A stretch of DNA of 64,000 bases from Haloechinothrix_A salitolerans (GTDB lineage Bacteria; Actinomycetota; Actinomycetes; Mycobacteriales; Pseudonocardiaceae). Position numbers and translations under genes: made by a program. Within the stretch, counting starts at the first letter, position 1, and each line of letters opens with the position of its first letter. The notes beneath the pieces are model-generated. The model worked only from the letters and a program-made list of their open reading frames with translations, had not been told where the DNA came from and made no database searches. Below, in pieces: positions 15,916 through 23,758 of this stretch. Location of the stretch: assembly GCF_039544105.1 (NCBI RefSeq), contig NZ_BAABLA010000119.1. The stretch is one strand, 5' to 3'.

Positions 15916-17331
15916 TCAGACCCAGCCAAGCAGTCTCGCCGTGGTAGCGGTCATGGCGGTGACGGCGAACCCGAGGCCGAGCGGAAGCACCGTCGCCACG
16001 GTGGTCCATTTCAGACTTTTGGTTTCGTTCCAGATGGTCAGGATCGTGGTGCTACAGGGATTGTGCAGCAGGCTGAACAGCATGAGGTTGACGGCGGTCA
16101 GCAGGGTCCACCCACCGGCCTGGACGAGCACGGCCTCGGTCTGTGCCGTGCCGAGTTCGAGCATGACGCCGCCTTCGGCACCGAAGAGGTTCGGCCCGAG
16201 GGTCATGGTCAGCATCAGAATGGTCGGGATGATGATCTCGTTGGCGGGGATCGCCACGATGTAGGCGAGCAGGATGACGCCGTTGAGCCCGAGCAGCCAC
16301 CCCATCGGTTCGAGGAAGCCGACTAGGTGCGCGGCGACGCTCGCGTCGCCGAAGGCGACATTGCTGGTCAGCCAGATGGCCGCGCCCGCGGGAGCGGCCA
16401 TGATGACGGCTCGGCGCAGCACCTTCAGGGTGCGGTCGATGAGGCTGGTGTAGAGGGTGCGCCACACCTGGGGCGGTCGATATGGGGGAAGTTCCAGCGA
16501 GTACACCGACGTCTGTCCACGCAGGACGGTTTTCGACAGACCCCAAGAGACCAGCAGGGTGACCAGCACGCCAAGGAAAGCGACGGTCACGACACTGGCC
16601 GCGGCCACCACCCCGGCCAGGGCCGGCGGGGCGAGCGCGCCGACGAAGATGGTGCCCATCAGGATCAGGGTGGGCCAGCGCCCGTTACAGATGCTGAAGT
16701 TGTTGGTGATGATCGCGATGAGGCGTTCGCGGCGACTGTCGATGATGCGGGTGGACGTCACGCCTGCCGCGTTGCAGCCGTAGCCCATCATCATCGTCAA
16801 CGACTGCTTGCCGTGTGCGCCTGCTTTGGCGAACAGCCGGTCGAGATTGAACGCCACCCTCGGCAGGTACCCGAAGTCCTCAAGTAGCGTGAACAACGGG
16901 AAGAAGATCGCCATCGGCGGCAGCATCACAGCCACGACCCAGGCGGTGCCCAGATACACACCATCGACGAGCAGCCCGGTCAACCACGCGGGCGCGCCGA
17001 TGCCGACCGCCAGACCGCGTAGCCACTCGTGACCGTTGTCGACCAGCAGCGTCATCAACCAGCCAGAGGGGCCAGCGGCACCGGCGATGGTGAACCAGAA
17101 GACACCGAAGAACAGCACCCCCATGACCACGAACCCCCACACCCGGTGGGTCAGTGCTCTGTCGAGTGCCCGGTCAACAGTCAGGCGGGCGCGCTGGCTG
17201 TCCTGCGTCAGGCTGGTGCTGGTGATGCGGGCGGCGTCGGAATAGAGGGACGCCACGATGCTGTCGCTGAAGTCGCCTGGCAGGTCGTTACGCAGCCGTT
17301 CGGCCTCGTCCAGGATCGCCGCGTCGCTCAT
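15916..17331 (-). CDS. feoB: FeoB membrane (permease) half, separately encoded
   Basis: This 471-residue protein is the channel part of FeoB without the GTPase. It has a Gate motif (FPLFTLLEDFGYLPRVAF, about 144-161), the KQSLTMMMGYGCNAAGVTSTRII motif with the conserved Cys after GYG, and a second core repeat with IPANEIIIPTIL. FeoB imports Fe2+. The start ATG 17331 shares one base with the stop of the GTPase gene, so translation is coupled and the split is deliberate rather than a frameshift artefact. The order is feoA, GTPase, permease. Confidence 0.9.
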   Translation of the reverse strand: MSDAAILDEAERLRNDLPGDFSDSIVASLYSDAARITSTSLTQDSQRARLTVDRALDRALTHRVWGFVVMGVLFFGVFWFTIAGAAGPSGWLMTLLVDNGHEWLRGLAVGIGAPAWLTGLLVDGVYLGTAWVVAVMLPPMAIFFPLFTLLEDFGYLPRVAFNLDRLFAKAGAHGKQSLTMMMGYGCNAAGVTSTRIIDSRRERLIAIITNNFSICNGRWPTLILMGTIFVGALAPPALAGVVAAASVVTVAFLGVLVTLLVSWGLSKTVLRGQTSVYSLELPPYRPPQVWRTLYTSLIDRTLKVLRRAVIMAAPAGAAIWLTSNVAFGDASVAAHLVGFLEPMGWLLGLNGVILLAYIVAIPANEIIIPTILMLTMTLGPNLFGAEGGVMLELGTAQTEAVLVQAGGWTLLTAVNLMLFSLLHNPCSTTILTIWNETKSLKWTTVATVLPLGLGFAVTAMTATTARLLGWV

Positions 17332-18188
17332 CAGGACGCCTCTTCAGCCGCGCCGGCCAACCGCGCGCCGTGGCCAAGGCCACCGAGCGTGCCGTCACGG
17401 ACGGCCCGTTCGATGCTGGGATCGCCTTCCAGTAGACGCAGCGCGACCCATCTTGTGTTGTCCAGGCCGGGGAACTCGTCGGCCAGCCGCCGCGCGAGGG
17501 TGGATACGGCGCGTTCCAGCCGGGCGTCTCGCTGCTGGACGCGCACGCCCTTGGTGACGACCGTCCCGTTCGCGACCTGCTCGACCGACTCAAGCAACTC
17601 CGGCAACCCGGTGCCGTTCCGGGCCGACGTAGGCACGACAGGAACCCCGAGCTCGCGAGCCAGATGGCGCACGTCGATCGTGATGCCGTGTCGTCCTGCC
17701 TCGTCCATGAGATTGAGCGCGACCACGACGCGGTCGGTGATCTGCAGGATTTGCAGCACCAGGTTGAGATTGCGCTCCAGCCGCGTGGCGTCGACGACCA
17801 CGATCGTCACGTCGGGGCGGCCGAACAGCAGGAAGTCACGCGCGATGTCCTCGTCGCCACTAGTCGACAGCAGCGAGTACGTACCGGGAAGATCCACGAG
17901 CGTGTAGCGGTAGTCCCGGTACTGGAAGCTGCCTTCAGCACGGGCCACGGTCTTACCCGGCCAGTTGCCAACATGCTGACGCAGCCCAGTCAGCGCGTTG
18001 AACACGGTGCTCTTGCCCGTGTTGGGATTGCCAGCGACGGCGGCGATGTAGTCGCCGCGGCCCGGATCGACACCGAGCTTCGTCAGGTTGGCGGCGTTGG
18101 CGAACGCGCACGACCCGCAGCCCGTGAGACCCGGCCCCTGTGTGTCAGGGCGGTCCGCCCTGGGGGTAGGTAACTCCGCGCCGGCCAT
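17331..18188 (-). CDS. feoB: FeoB GTPase half, separately encoded
   Basis: The protein has about 285 residues. After a cysteine-bearing N-terminus (GPGLTGCGSCAF) comes a G domain: G1 GNPNTGKST, G2 in the VGNWPGKTV region, G3 DLPGTYSL, G4 NLMD, G5 TSARNGTG. A helical GDI-like domain completes it. It regulates Fe2+ transport through the permease half. GTG at 18194 overlaps the feoA stop (GTGA). However, GGAGG at 18196-18200 is correctly spaced only for the ATG at 18188, which is used here. The N-terminal Cys-x2-Cys motif is unusual for FeoB and could bind metal. Confidence 0.9.
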   Translation of the reverse strand: MAGAELPTPRADRPDTQGPGLTGCGSCAFANAANLTKLGVDPGRGDYIAAVAGNPNTGKSTVFNALTGLRQHVGNWPGKTVARAEGSFQYRDYRYTLVDLPGTYSLLSTSGDEDIARDFLLFGRPDVTIVVVDATRLERNLNLVLQILQITDRVVVALNLMDEAGRHGITIDVRHLARELGVPVVPTSARNGTGLPELLESVEQVANGTVVTKGVRVQQRDARLERAVSTLARRLADEFPGLDNTRWVALRLLEGDPSIERAVRDGTLGGLGHGARLAGAAEEAS

Positions 18189-18190
18189 TC

Positions 18191-18454
18191 TCACGCCTCC
18201 CCCAGCTCGATGTGAACGCAGCGCGCCTGGGAGCGCCGCAGCACAACCAAGCTGCCACGTACCAGGTACGCGGTGGGATCACCGAGCGGACTGGTCATAT
18301 CCACGCGGATCTCGGTACCGGGCACCAGCCCCAGGTCCATGAGCCGACGCCGCTGCGCGCCCTCGACGTCCAACGCCGTCACGGTCGCCCGGTCACCACG
18401 ACCAAGCTGGTCCAGCGTCCCGGCCGCCCCGGTCGCCATGGATACGCCATACAT
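18191..18454 (-). CDS. feoA: FeoA, small SH3-like iron transport accessory protein
   Basis: The 87-residue protein has a FeoA core: LDQLGRGDRATVTALD, RRRLMDLGLVPGTEIRV, MTSPLGDPTAYLVRGSLVVLRRSQA. FeoA binds FeoB at the cytosolic membrane face. It is first in the feo operon and overlaps the GTPase gene by GTGA. A second ATG five codons in (18439) is also possible because neither start has a clear ribosome site. A DtxR-like palindrome lies just upstream. Confidence 0.9.
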   Translation of the reverse strand: MYGVSMATGAAGTLDQLGRGDRATVTALDVEGAQRRRLMDLGLVPGTEIRVDMTSPLGDPTAYLVRGSLVVLRRSQARCVHIELGEA

Positions 18455-18463
18455 GATTCCGAG

Positions 18464-18479
18464 TTTAGGTACGCCGAAT
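18464..18479 (-). promoter_or_regulatory. Candidate metal-regulator box upstream of feoA
   Basis: TTTAGGTACGCCGAAT is an imperfect palindrome (TTTAGG-N4-CCGAAT) resembling DtxR/MntR/SirR-type boxes. It starts 10 bp upstream of the feoA ATG at 18454. It does not match the IdeR consensus seen at the three other iron genes here, so a different metalloregulator or a degenerate iron box is possible. Confidence 0.4.
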
Positions 18480-18534
18480 AATCATGTAAATAGTCCCGTA
18501 AATAACGGGTTCCCCGACCAACCCGGGCAGCACA

Positions 18535-18570
18535 CGAGTGGCCCGGAGGGTGTCTCCTCCGGGCCACTCG
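18535..18570. terminator. Strong hairpin after sodC
   Basis: CGAGTGGCCCGGAGG (18535-18549) pairs perfectly with 18556-18570 around a 6-nt loop GTGTCT. It lies between the sodC stop (18618) and the feoA promoter, so it should end sodC transcription and shield feo. There is no U-run, as is usual for actinobacterial terminators. Confidence 0.8.
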
Positions 18571-18617
18571 CTGTCAGTCGATGGCAGTGGCGGCGTTGGC
18601 CGCCACTGGGCAGGGTG

Positions 18618-19214
18618 TCAGAGGTCCGCGCAGGCGAACTTGGTGCCGTCCGCGTCGTTGAGGTGCAGCACTATCGACTTGACGCCCTGGCTGTCCGGGT
18701 TGTCGTTGCTGATGGTCGTGGTGACCGCGCCCTCGGCATCCGTGGTGAACACCAGGTGCACCTCGTTCGGCGGCTGGTCCGAACCCTGGGGGTCGAACTT
18801 GAAGTGCGGCCCACCGTCATCCGAGGCGCACGCATTGGCGTGCAGGTGCGACATGTACTCGGTCTCCGGTTCTAGGCCGGTGACGTCGATCGTCACCGTG
18901 GTGCCCTCGTCGTGGCGGGCCAGCCACACGGTGCCCTCCGCCAACGGGGCATCCTCCGGCGCGGACGACAGCTTCGCGAACGAGCCCTCGACAACCTCCG
19001 CACCGTCGATCTCGTTGGCCGGGGTCGCGTTCGGGTCACCCTGCATGGCCGAACCGTGCTCCATGTCATCGCCGTGGTCGTGACCATCGGCGGCACTCGT
19101 CGTGGCCGGTGTGGTCTCTTCGGAAGCCTGACCGGTGTCGTCACCGCAGGCGGCCAAGGTCAGCGCGAGGACGGCCGCGACTACGGCAGTCTTACCAGGA
19201 TCGATGTATCGCAT
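18618..19214 (-). CDS. sodC: Cu/Zn superoxide dismutase-like lipoprotein (SodC family)
   Basis: The protein has 198 residues. A lipoprotein signal (VLALTLAACGDD) is followed by a His/Met/Asp-rich stretch (DGHDHGDDMEHGSAM) that may collect copper. The SodC domain shows HLHANAC (two copper His plus disulfide Cys), GGPHFKFDPQG, NEVHLVFTTD (zinc ligands) and SIVLHLND, ending in FACADL with the partner Cys. The usual arginine-containing GxAGxR motif before the C-terminus is missing, so catalytic efficiency is uncertain. It would act outside the cell membrane against superoxide. Confidence 0.8.
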   Translation of the reverse strand: MRYIDPGKTAVVAAVLALTLAACGDDTGQASEETTPATTSAADGHDHGDDMEHGSAMQGDPNATPANEIDGAEVVEGSFAKLSSAPEDAPLAEGTVWLARHDEGTTVTIDVTGLEPETEYMSHLHANACASDDGGPHFKFDPQGSDQPPNEVHLVFTTDAEGAVTTTISNDNPDSQGVKSIVLHLNDADGTKFACADL

Positions 19215-19297
19215 GGCCCGGCACTGTAACCCATTCGGTGGACTACCTCGGCAACGCGTACCACCTGGCCTACGGAACGAGCGATGCTAGATGCCGC

Positions 19298-21154
19298 TCA
19301 GAACAGTTTGCCGAGGCCGTTGGCGACGAACTTGCCGCCCTCTTTGAGAGTGTCGACGGCCCCGCCCACGACGGTGGCGGCACCGTCGACGGCGTCGCCC
19401 GCCGCGCCTTCCAGATCGCCGGTGACCAGGTTGCCGACGACCTGGGCGCCTTCATAGCCGATCCGGTACGCGGTGTCCGCCCCGGGAATCGGAACATCCA
19501 AGCCCGGCGCGATGGGTTCTTCCAGGTAGGCGCGCTCGGTCACGGCGGCGTCGTCACCGGTGGCGATGTGGGCCAGGTTGCGCAGCGAGTCAGAACCCTG
19601 GTCGTAGTAGGTGGTGTGCGCGTCGACGACGTTGGCCTCGGCATCCGTATCGAACTGGCGCGCACCGAAGTCCGGATCGTACGGTCCGCTGGAGCCGTTC
19701 TCGGTGAAGTAGGTGCCGTTCGTGCCCTGGATGACCGGGTCGTGCTCGTTACCGCCCGCCCACACGGTCGCCCCGCCGAGTTGGTCGGCGTGCGAGGCAC
19801 CGACCCCCGGCGAACCGACGAAGGCGATGTCGTCGGCGTCCATTCCGGACATCCCGGCGTAGCCGACGGTGGCACTACCGTACGAGTGCCCGATCACGGT
19901 GAGATGCTGGCGCGGCGTCCCCGCGGCCTCGGCCGCCGCGCGATACCCGTTGACGTCGGCGGCCAGCCGGTCGCCGCCTTCCTTGGCGCCGACGTCGGAG
20001 GCGACGGAGTGGTCCCAGTCGGGGGCGTCGTAGCCGAGCCAGGCGATGGTCGCGGTCCCGTCGGCGCCCATCTCGCCGCGCAGGTTGGCCGCCTGTCCGG
20101 TGAAGTCGCTTCCGATCGTCGTACCGGTTCCCGGAACCGTCACCGCGACATCGCTGGCGGTGTCCGGGTTGCCGAAGGCGACGGCGAGCGTGCCTTCCTT
20201 ACGACCGGGCCCATCCGGCGAGTACGCGAGCACATGGATGTCATCGGTCGGTAGTCCGTTCTCCACGGCATGGTCGACGGCGAGATCCACGTTTCGGTGC
20301 GCGGCCTCGGCATTGTCCGCCCGTCGCTCAGCCGCCAGCTTCGCGTCAAGGAGGTCGGACAGCAGCGGGTCGTTGGCCTCACGCATCGAGTTCTCATCGA
20401 GCGCTACCCCGAGCTCGCGGGCACGTTCGAGGGCCCGTCGTCGCAGGTCATCAGCTTCGGCGGCGTACCGCAGCCGATCGACGTCGATCCGCCGCCGGTT
20501 CGCGGTGTCCAGCACCTCAGCGGGCAGGCCCTTGAGCCGGCCGAGTCGGTCGAACTCCGTCAGCAGCAACTGGTCCCGTTGCTCGTCGCTCAGCGAGCGC
20601 CACCATCGCGCCACCTCGGCCGGGTCCGACCCCGGTGGCGGCACGGTGGGCGTGCCCTGTGGACGACTCGCCCGCCATGACCGGCTCGACGACGCCGTCT
20701 TCGCGAACGCCGGGGACAACCGCGCGAGCACGCCAGCCTGCGCCCTGAGCTGCTGGTTGTAGGCCGCCACGATCTGCTCGAGTTCCGCCGTGACCGATCG
20801 CGCCAGCGCCGACCGGTCGGATTCGGCGGTCGCGGTCGAGCGCCAGACGTCGATCACCCGATCGGCCGCCCGCCTGGCCGTCTCGTAGGCGCCCCCGACA
20901 GTTTCCAGTGCCCGCCGCGCGGCGGTGAGGTTGTCCGCGGCCAGCGTCGCGGCGGCGATCGTGTCGTCGACACGCCGTGTGAAGGCATCGGCACCCGCAC
21001 CGGTCCACCCCCGCGCGCGGTTCTTCGCGGACTCCGCGCTCCGCTCCGACTCGGCCAGCTTGTCGGCGGCCGCGGCGAACGCGTCGCCCGCACCCGACAT
21101 TTGGGCAGGACTCGCCGACACTAGCTGGGCGTAGACGTCCTCCGGATTGACCAT
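19298..21154 (-). CDS. ESX-type protein with DUF1023 alpha/beta-hydrolase domain
   Basis: The protein has 618 residues. The N-terminal ~150 residues form a WXG100-like helical hairpin (WTGAGADAF at 50-58, long alanine-rich helices). A coiled linker follows (residues 170-310, rich in R, E and A). From about 320 to 520 there is a DUF1023 (PF06259) hydrolase with GHSYGS (nucleophile Ser), FVGSPGVGA and an Asp/His region near VVDAHTTYY. The C-terminal ~70 residues are glycine-rich and amphipathic. Such proteins are predicted substrates of type VII-like secretion. It follows 4 bp after the DUF2580-type gene at 21159, a conserved pairing. The substrate is unknown. Confidence 0.82.
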   Translation of the reverse strand: MVNPEDVYAQLVSASPAQMSGAGDAFAAAADKLAESERSAESAKNRARGWTGAGADAFTRRVDDTIAAATLAADNLTAARRALETVGGAYETARRAADRVIDVWRSTATAESDRSALARSVTAELEQIVAAYNQQLRAQAGVLARLSPAFAKTASSSRSWRASRPQGTPTVPPPGSDPAEVARWWRSLSDEQRDQLLLTEFDRLGRLKGLPAEVLDTANRRRIDVDRLRYAAEADDLRRRALERARELGVALDENSMREANDPLLSDLLDAKLAAERRADNAEAAHRNVDLAVDHAVENGLPTDDIHVLAYSPDGPGRKEGTLAVAFGNPDTASDVAVTVPGTGTTIGSDFTGQAANLRGEMGADGTATIAWLGYDAPDWDHSVASDVGAKEGGDRLAADVNGYRAAAEAAGTPRQHLTVIGHSYGSATVGYAGMSGMDADDIAFVGSPGVGASHADQLGGATVWAGGNEHDPVIQGTNGTYFTENGSSGPYDPDFGARQFDTDAEANVVDAHTTYYDQGSDSLRNLAHIATGDDAAVTERAYLEEPIAPGLDVPIPGADTAYRIGYEGAQVVGNLVTGDLEGAAGDAVDGAATVVGGAVDTLKEGGKFVANGLGKLF

Positions 21155-21158
21155 CCGC

Positions 21159-21473
21159 TTACTCCCCCAGCAGGCGGGTGAACCTATCGATGGCGCGCCG
21201 GTCCATCTCCTCGTAGCTCTCGGCCGCCTTCACCACCGCCTCCTCGGCGTCATTGACCCACAATGCGCCGTGCTCCAGGTCGTCACCGTGCTCGCTCACC
21301 AGCGCCCGCACCGCCGCCGCGAACTCGCCCGCCGCTTCGACGTCCCCCATCGCGGCGGCGGGAAGCGAGACCGACCCGACCAAACCGGCCGCGGCACTGA
21401 TTTCATCGCGGCATTCCCGCAATCCCGGTGCCGCCGCCCGCACCGCATCCGGATCGACCTGGAACCCCGCCAT
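21159..21473 (-). CDS. WXG100/DUF2580-like ESX-associated protein
   Basis: The protein has 104 residues (MAGFQVDPDAVRAAAPGLRE...). It is almost entirely alpha-helical with heptad-like spacing and typical DUF2580 features: FQVDPD start, GDVEAAGEFAAAV in the middle, DAEEAVVKAAESYEEMDRRA at the end. These resemble EspC-type partners of secreted proteins. ATG 21473 with GAAGGGG upstream is preferred over the ATG at 21497. It is encoded just upstream of the DUF1023 hydrolase and probably forms a helical complex with its N-terminus. Confidence 0.8.
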   Translation of the reverse strand: MAGFQVDPDAVRAAAPGLRECRDEISAAAGLVGSVSLPAAAMGDVEAAGEFAAAVRALVSEHGDDLEHGALWVNDAEEAVVKAAESYEEMDRRAIDRFTRLLGE

Positions 21474-21571
21474 CGCTGCCCCTTCATCATTGACCACGTC
21501 AGTCCTGCGACGAACGCGGATCCTTTCCGGTTCCGGCTGCGTGATCGTCAGATTACGGCAAGATAGGGCAC

Positions 21572-22327
21572 ATGAACGCGATCACGGGGGCCGTTCACCC
21601 GACGTCGACATGGAACACCCACCGATGGACGGAGGTCGTCCAGCACCACGCGGGCCTGCTGCGCGGCGCCGTCTCTCAGGCCGAGCCCGACCTCCCGGTG
21701 CCGACGACGCCAGGCTGGACATTCCGGGACATCACACTCCACGTCGGGCGCTTCGCCGCGCAGGTCACCCAGTACCTGACCACCCGCAGCATAGTCATGC
21801 TCCCTCCGCCCCCGGTACCCGACGACGACCCCGTCGAATACCTCGATCAGCGACTCGCCGCGCTCCATGAGGCGCTCGCGGCCACCCCGGCGAACGTTCC
21901 GGTGTGGACGCTGTCGCCCGCAGCGCCTGACCTCGCCTGGGTCTGGCATCGGCGTGCCGCCCACGAACTCAACCTCCGCCGTTGGGAAGCACAAGCAGCG
22001 CTGCGGACTCTGGATCCCACCGAGCGCGACCTAGCCGTTGACGGCATCGACGAAACTCTCACCACTCTGCTGCCAGCCAAGTACGGCACCGAAATCCCGG
22101 TCACCGTGACCGGCACGGTGCTCGTCTCCGCCACAGACGGCCCGGAAAGCTGGCGAATCACCCTCACACCAGGCGAGATCCCCGCCACCCGCGCCGCCAT
22201 GGCGACCGACCACGCCGACGCCCACCTGTCCTCGACCGCCGCCGACCTCCACTACCACCTGCGCGACCGGACACACCTCGAGGGCCACGGCAGCCCCGCC
22301 CTCCTCCGCGCGATCATCGTCGAATAG
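21572..22327 (+). CDS. Maleylpyruvate isomerase/DinB-like (mycothiol-dependent) family protein
   Basis: The protein has 251 residues. The N-terminal four-helix DinB-like domain shows WTEVVQHHAGLLRGAV, TPGWTFRDITLHVGRFAAQV and VWHRRAAHELNLRRWEAQAA. The helix histidines (H46-type in HVGR, HRRAAHE) would bind a divalent metal. A C-terminal SCP2-like part follows (VDGIDETLTTLLPAKYG, ADLHYHLRDR). This TIGR03083-type architecture is abundant in mycothiol-producing actinobacteria and often acts in thiol transfer. It faces away from the DUF2580 gene. The substrate is not predictable. Confidence 0.8.
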   Translation: MNAITGAVHPTSTWNTHRWTEVVQHHAGLLRGAVSQAEPDLPVPTTPGWTFRDITLHVGRFAAQVTQYLTTRSIVMLPPPPVPDDDPVEYLDQRLAALHEALAATPANVPVWTLSPAAPDLAWVWHRRAAHELNLRRWEAQAALRTLDPTERDLAVDGIDETLTTLLPAKYGTEIPVTVTGTVLVSATDGPESWRITLTPGEIPATRAAMATDHADAHLSSTAADLHYHLRDRTHLEGHGSPALLRAIIVE

Positions 22328-22333
22328 GAACCC

Positions 22334-22660
22334 ATGCACCCGCTCAGCCGCTTCGTTATTGTCGCTGCCCTCCCCCTCGCCCTTGCCGCGTGTGTCGGGG
22401 GCAAGACCTACGACGAACAGGTCACCTTCAAGGTCTACGAAATATCAGGGGCGATCAGCACGGACCGGGCCCGCCTGGTCATCCAAGGCAAGGCGCCCGG
22501 AGAGCCGATCAAACCCATCAGCCACGTCAGCGCCGACCTGGCCGACGTGCCGCCCGACGTCGAGGTGGGCGACATCCTCGTCTGCCGAGTTCACCAAACA
22601 CGCGAGAACCTCGCCGACACCAATGTGGAGCTCACCGTCGACAACTGCCGACACCAATGA
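22334..22660 (+). CDS. Small putative lipoprotein
   Basis: The 108-residue protein has a clear lipoprotein signal: MHPLSRFVIVAALPLALAACVGG, lipobox LAAC with Cys about residue 20. The mature part is short and beta-rich (VTFKVYEISGAISTDRARLVIQG, VEVGDILVCRVHQ, VELTVDNC) and has two further cysteines that could form a disulfide. I do not recognise a family. It starts 6 bp after the DinB-like gene, after AGGA, so the two probably form an operon. Confidence 0.7.
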   Translation: MHPLSRFVIVAALPLALAACVGGKTYDEQVTFKVYEISGAISTDRARLVIQGKAPGEPIKPISHVSADLADVPPDVEVGDILVCRVHQTRENLADTNVELTVDNCRHQ

Positions 22661-22734
22661 CGGCGACCGTCACGTCCGCGGTGGCGCCCTGCCCGATGAC
22701 GTCGTCGGCGGCGGAGGTGACGCCGACGGCGAGA

Positions 22735-23547
22735 TCAGGCGCGGGTCGCCACGGCGGTGAGGTACTCCCAGTCACAGACGACGGTGCCGTCCGTTGCCCG
22801 GTTCGACTCGCCGGCCAGTGCGATGAGATCGGCGCGGAAGGCGTCCCTACCCTCGGTGTCCAGCCGTCCCGCGGCCATGCGCGTCGGGCCGTAGTGGGTC
22901 AGGAAGAAGTCCGCGAAGTGCTCGGGTGAGAGGAACCGCAGCGTCATCGTCCCGGTCTCGCACGACAACCGCGTGATCCGCTCTCCGAACAGCTCCCGAA
23001 GCGTGTCCTCACTGCCCCACCGAACGGGCGGCAGCGCGCCGGGTGGCGGGGCGGCGTGCTTGCCAACGGTCGCCAGCATCCGCCCGACGAACCCTGTCGG
23101 CGTCCAGCTGGCGAGCCCGACCTGACCGCCGGGACGGCACACCCGCACCAGCTCGTCGGCGGCGCGCTGATGATCGGCGGTGAACATGACACCGATCGCC
23201 GATAGCACGGTGTCGAACGTGCTATCAGGGAACGGCAGGTTCTCGGCGTCGGCCTCCTGGAAATCGATCGCCAGGTCTTCGGCCTCCGCCCGCGCGGATG
23301 CCGTTGAGAGCAGCGCGGGCACGTAGTCGATGCCGGTGACCTCGCAGAACCGGCGCGCGGCCGCCAACGCCACATGGCCGGTTCCGGTGGCGACGTCGAG
23401 CACCCGCGAACCCGGTCGCAGGTCAACGGCGTCACACAGCACGTCCCCGAATGGGACGGTCAACCACGCGATCCGGCCGTAGTCGCCGCTGCTCCATGTC
23501 GCTCGTTGCTTCCTCTTGATCTGGTCGAAGTCAAGCGTGGTCGTCAT
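22735..23547 (-). CDS. Class I SAM-dependent methyltransferase (UbiE/Methyltransf_11 type)
   Basis: The protein has 270 residues. Motif I is VLDVATGTGHVALAAA (about 48-63), the acidic end of beta2 is VTGIDYVPALL, motif II is DSTFDTVLSAIGVMF and motif III is LVRVCRPGGQVGLASWTP. It matches small-molecule methyltransferases, and the substrate is unknown. It is convergent with the small lipoprotein gene and separated by about 75 bp. 23548-23717 upstream shows no gene. It could belong to secondary metabolism, but no cluster surrounds it. Confidence 0.85.
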   Translation of the reverse strand: MTTTLDFDQIKRKQRATWSSGDYGRIAWLTVPFGDVLCDAVDLRPGSRVLDVATGTGHVALAAARRFCEVTGIDYVPALLSTASARAEAEDLAIDFQEADAENLPFPDSTFDTVLSAIGVMFTADHQRAADELVRVCRPGGQVGLASWTPTGFVGRMLATVGKHAAPPPGALPPVRWGSEDTLRELFGERITRLSCETGTMTLRFLSPEHFADFFLTHYGPTRMAAGRLDTEGRDAFRADLIALAGESNRATDGTVVCDWEYLTAVATRA

Positions 23548-23717
23548 CGTCGGGCGTCCTTTCCAGTCGAGGCCACCGGATTCCGTCAGCTGTCGCCGTC
23601 CGGCGATACAGCGCTTCCAGCTTCGGTGACCAGCGACCGCGAAACTTGGAGACGACGTGGAGAAACCTGAGGATTGTGTGAAGCGGGCGCCGAACGGGAG
23701 CCACGGCCGGATGAGAA

Positions 23718-23745
23718 CCTGACCCCGAGGGCTAACAGGGTCAGG
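23718..23745 (-). terminator. Terminator of the secreted lipase gene
   Basis: CCTGACCC (23718-23725) pairs with GGGTCAGG (23738-23745) over a 12-nt loop, immediately downstream of the lipase stop at 23759 on the minus strand. Confidence 0.65.
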
Positions 23746-23758
23746 CTCTCCGCCGGAG

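Noticed and set aside
14233..16326. About 700-codon open frame on the plus strand across the ATPase and siderophore reductase genes
   Set aside because: It is an off-frame reading of the ATPase gene and antisense to the reductase, with low-complexity Pro/Ser/Arg content and no family motifs.
17331..17333. Split FeoB as a frameshift pseudogene
   Set aside because: The GTPase half ends with a normal domain boundary and the permease half has its own ATG overlapping the stop; both halves are complete, so this is a genuine two-gene form.
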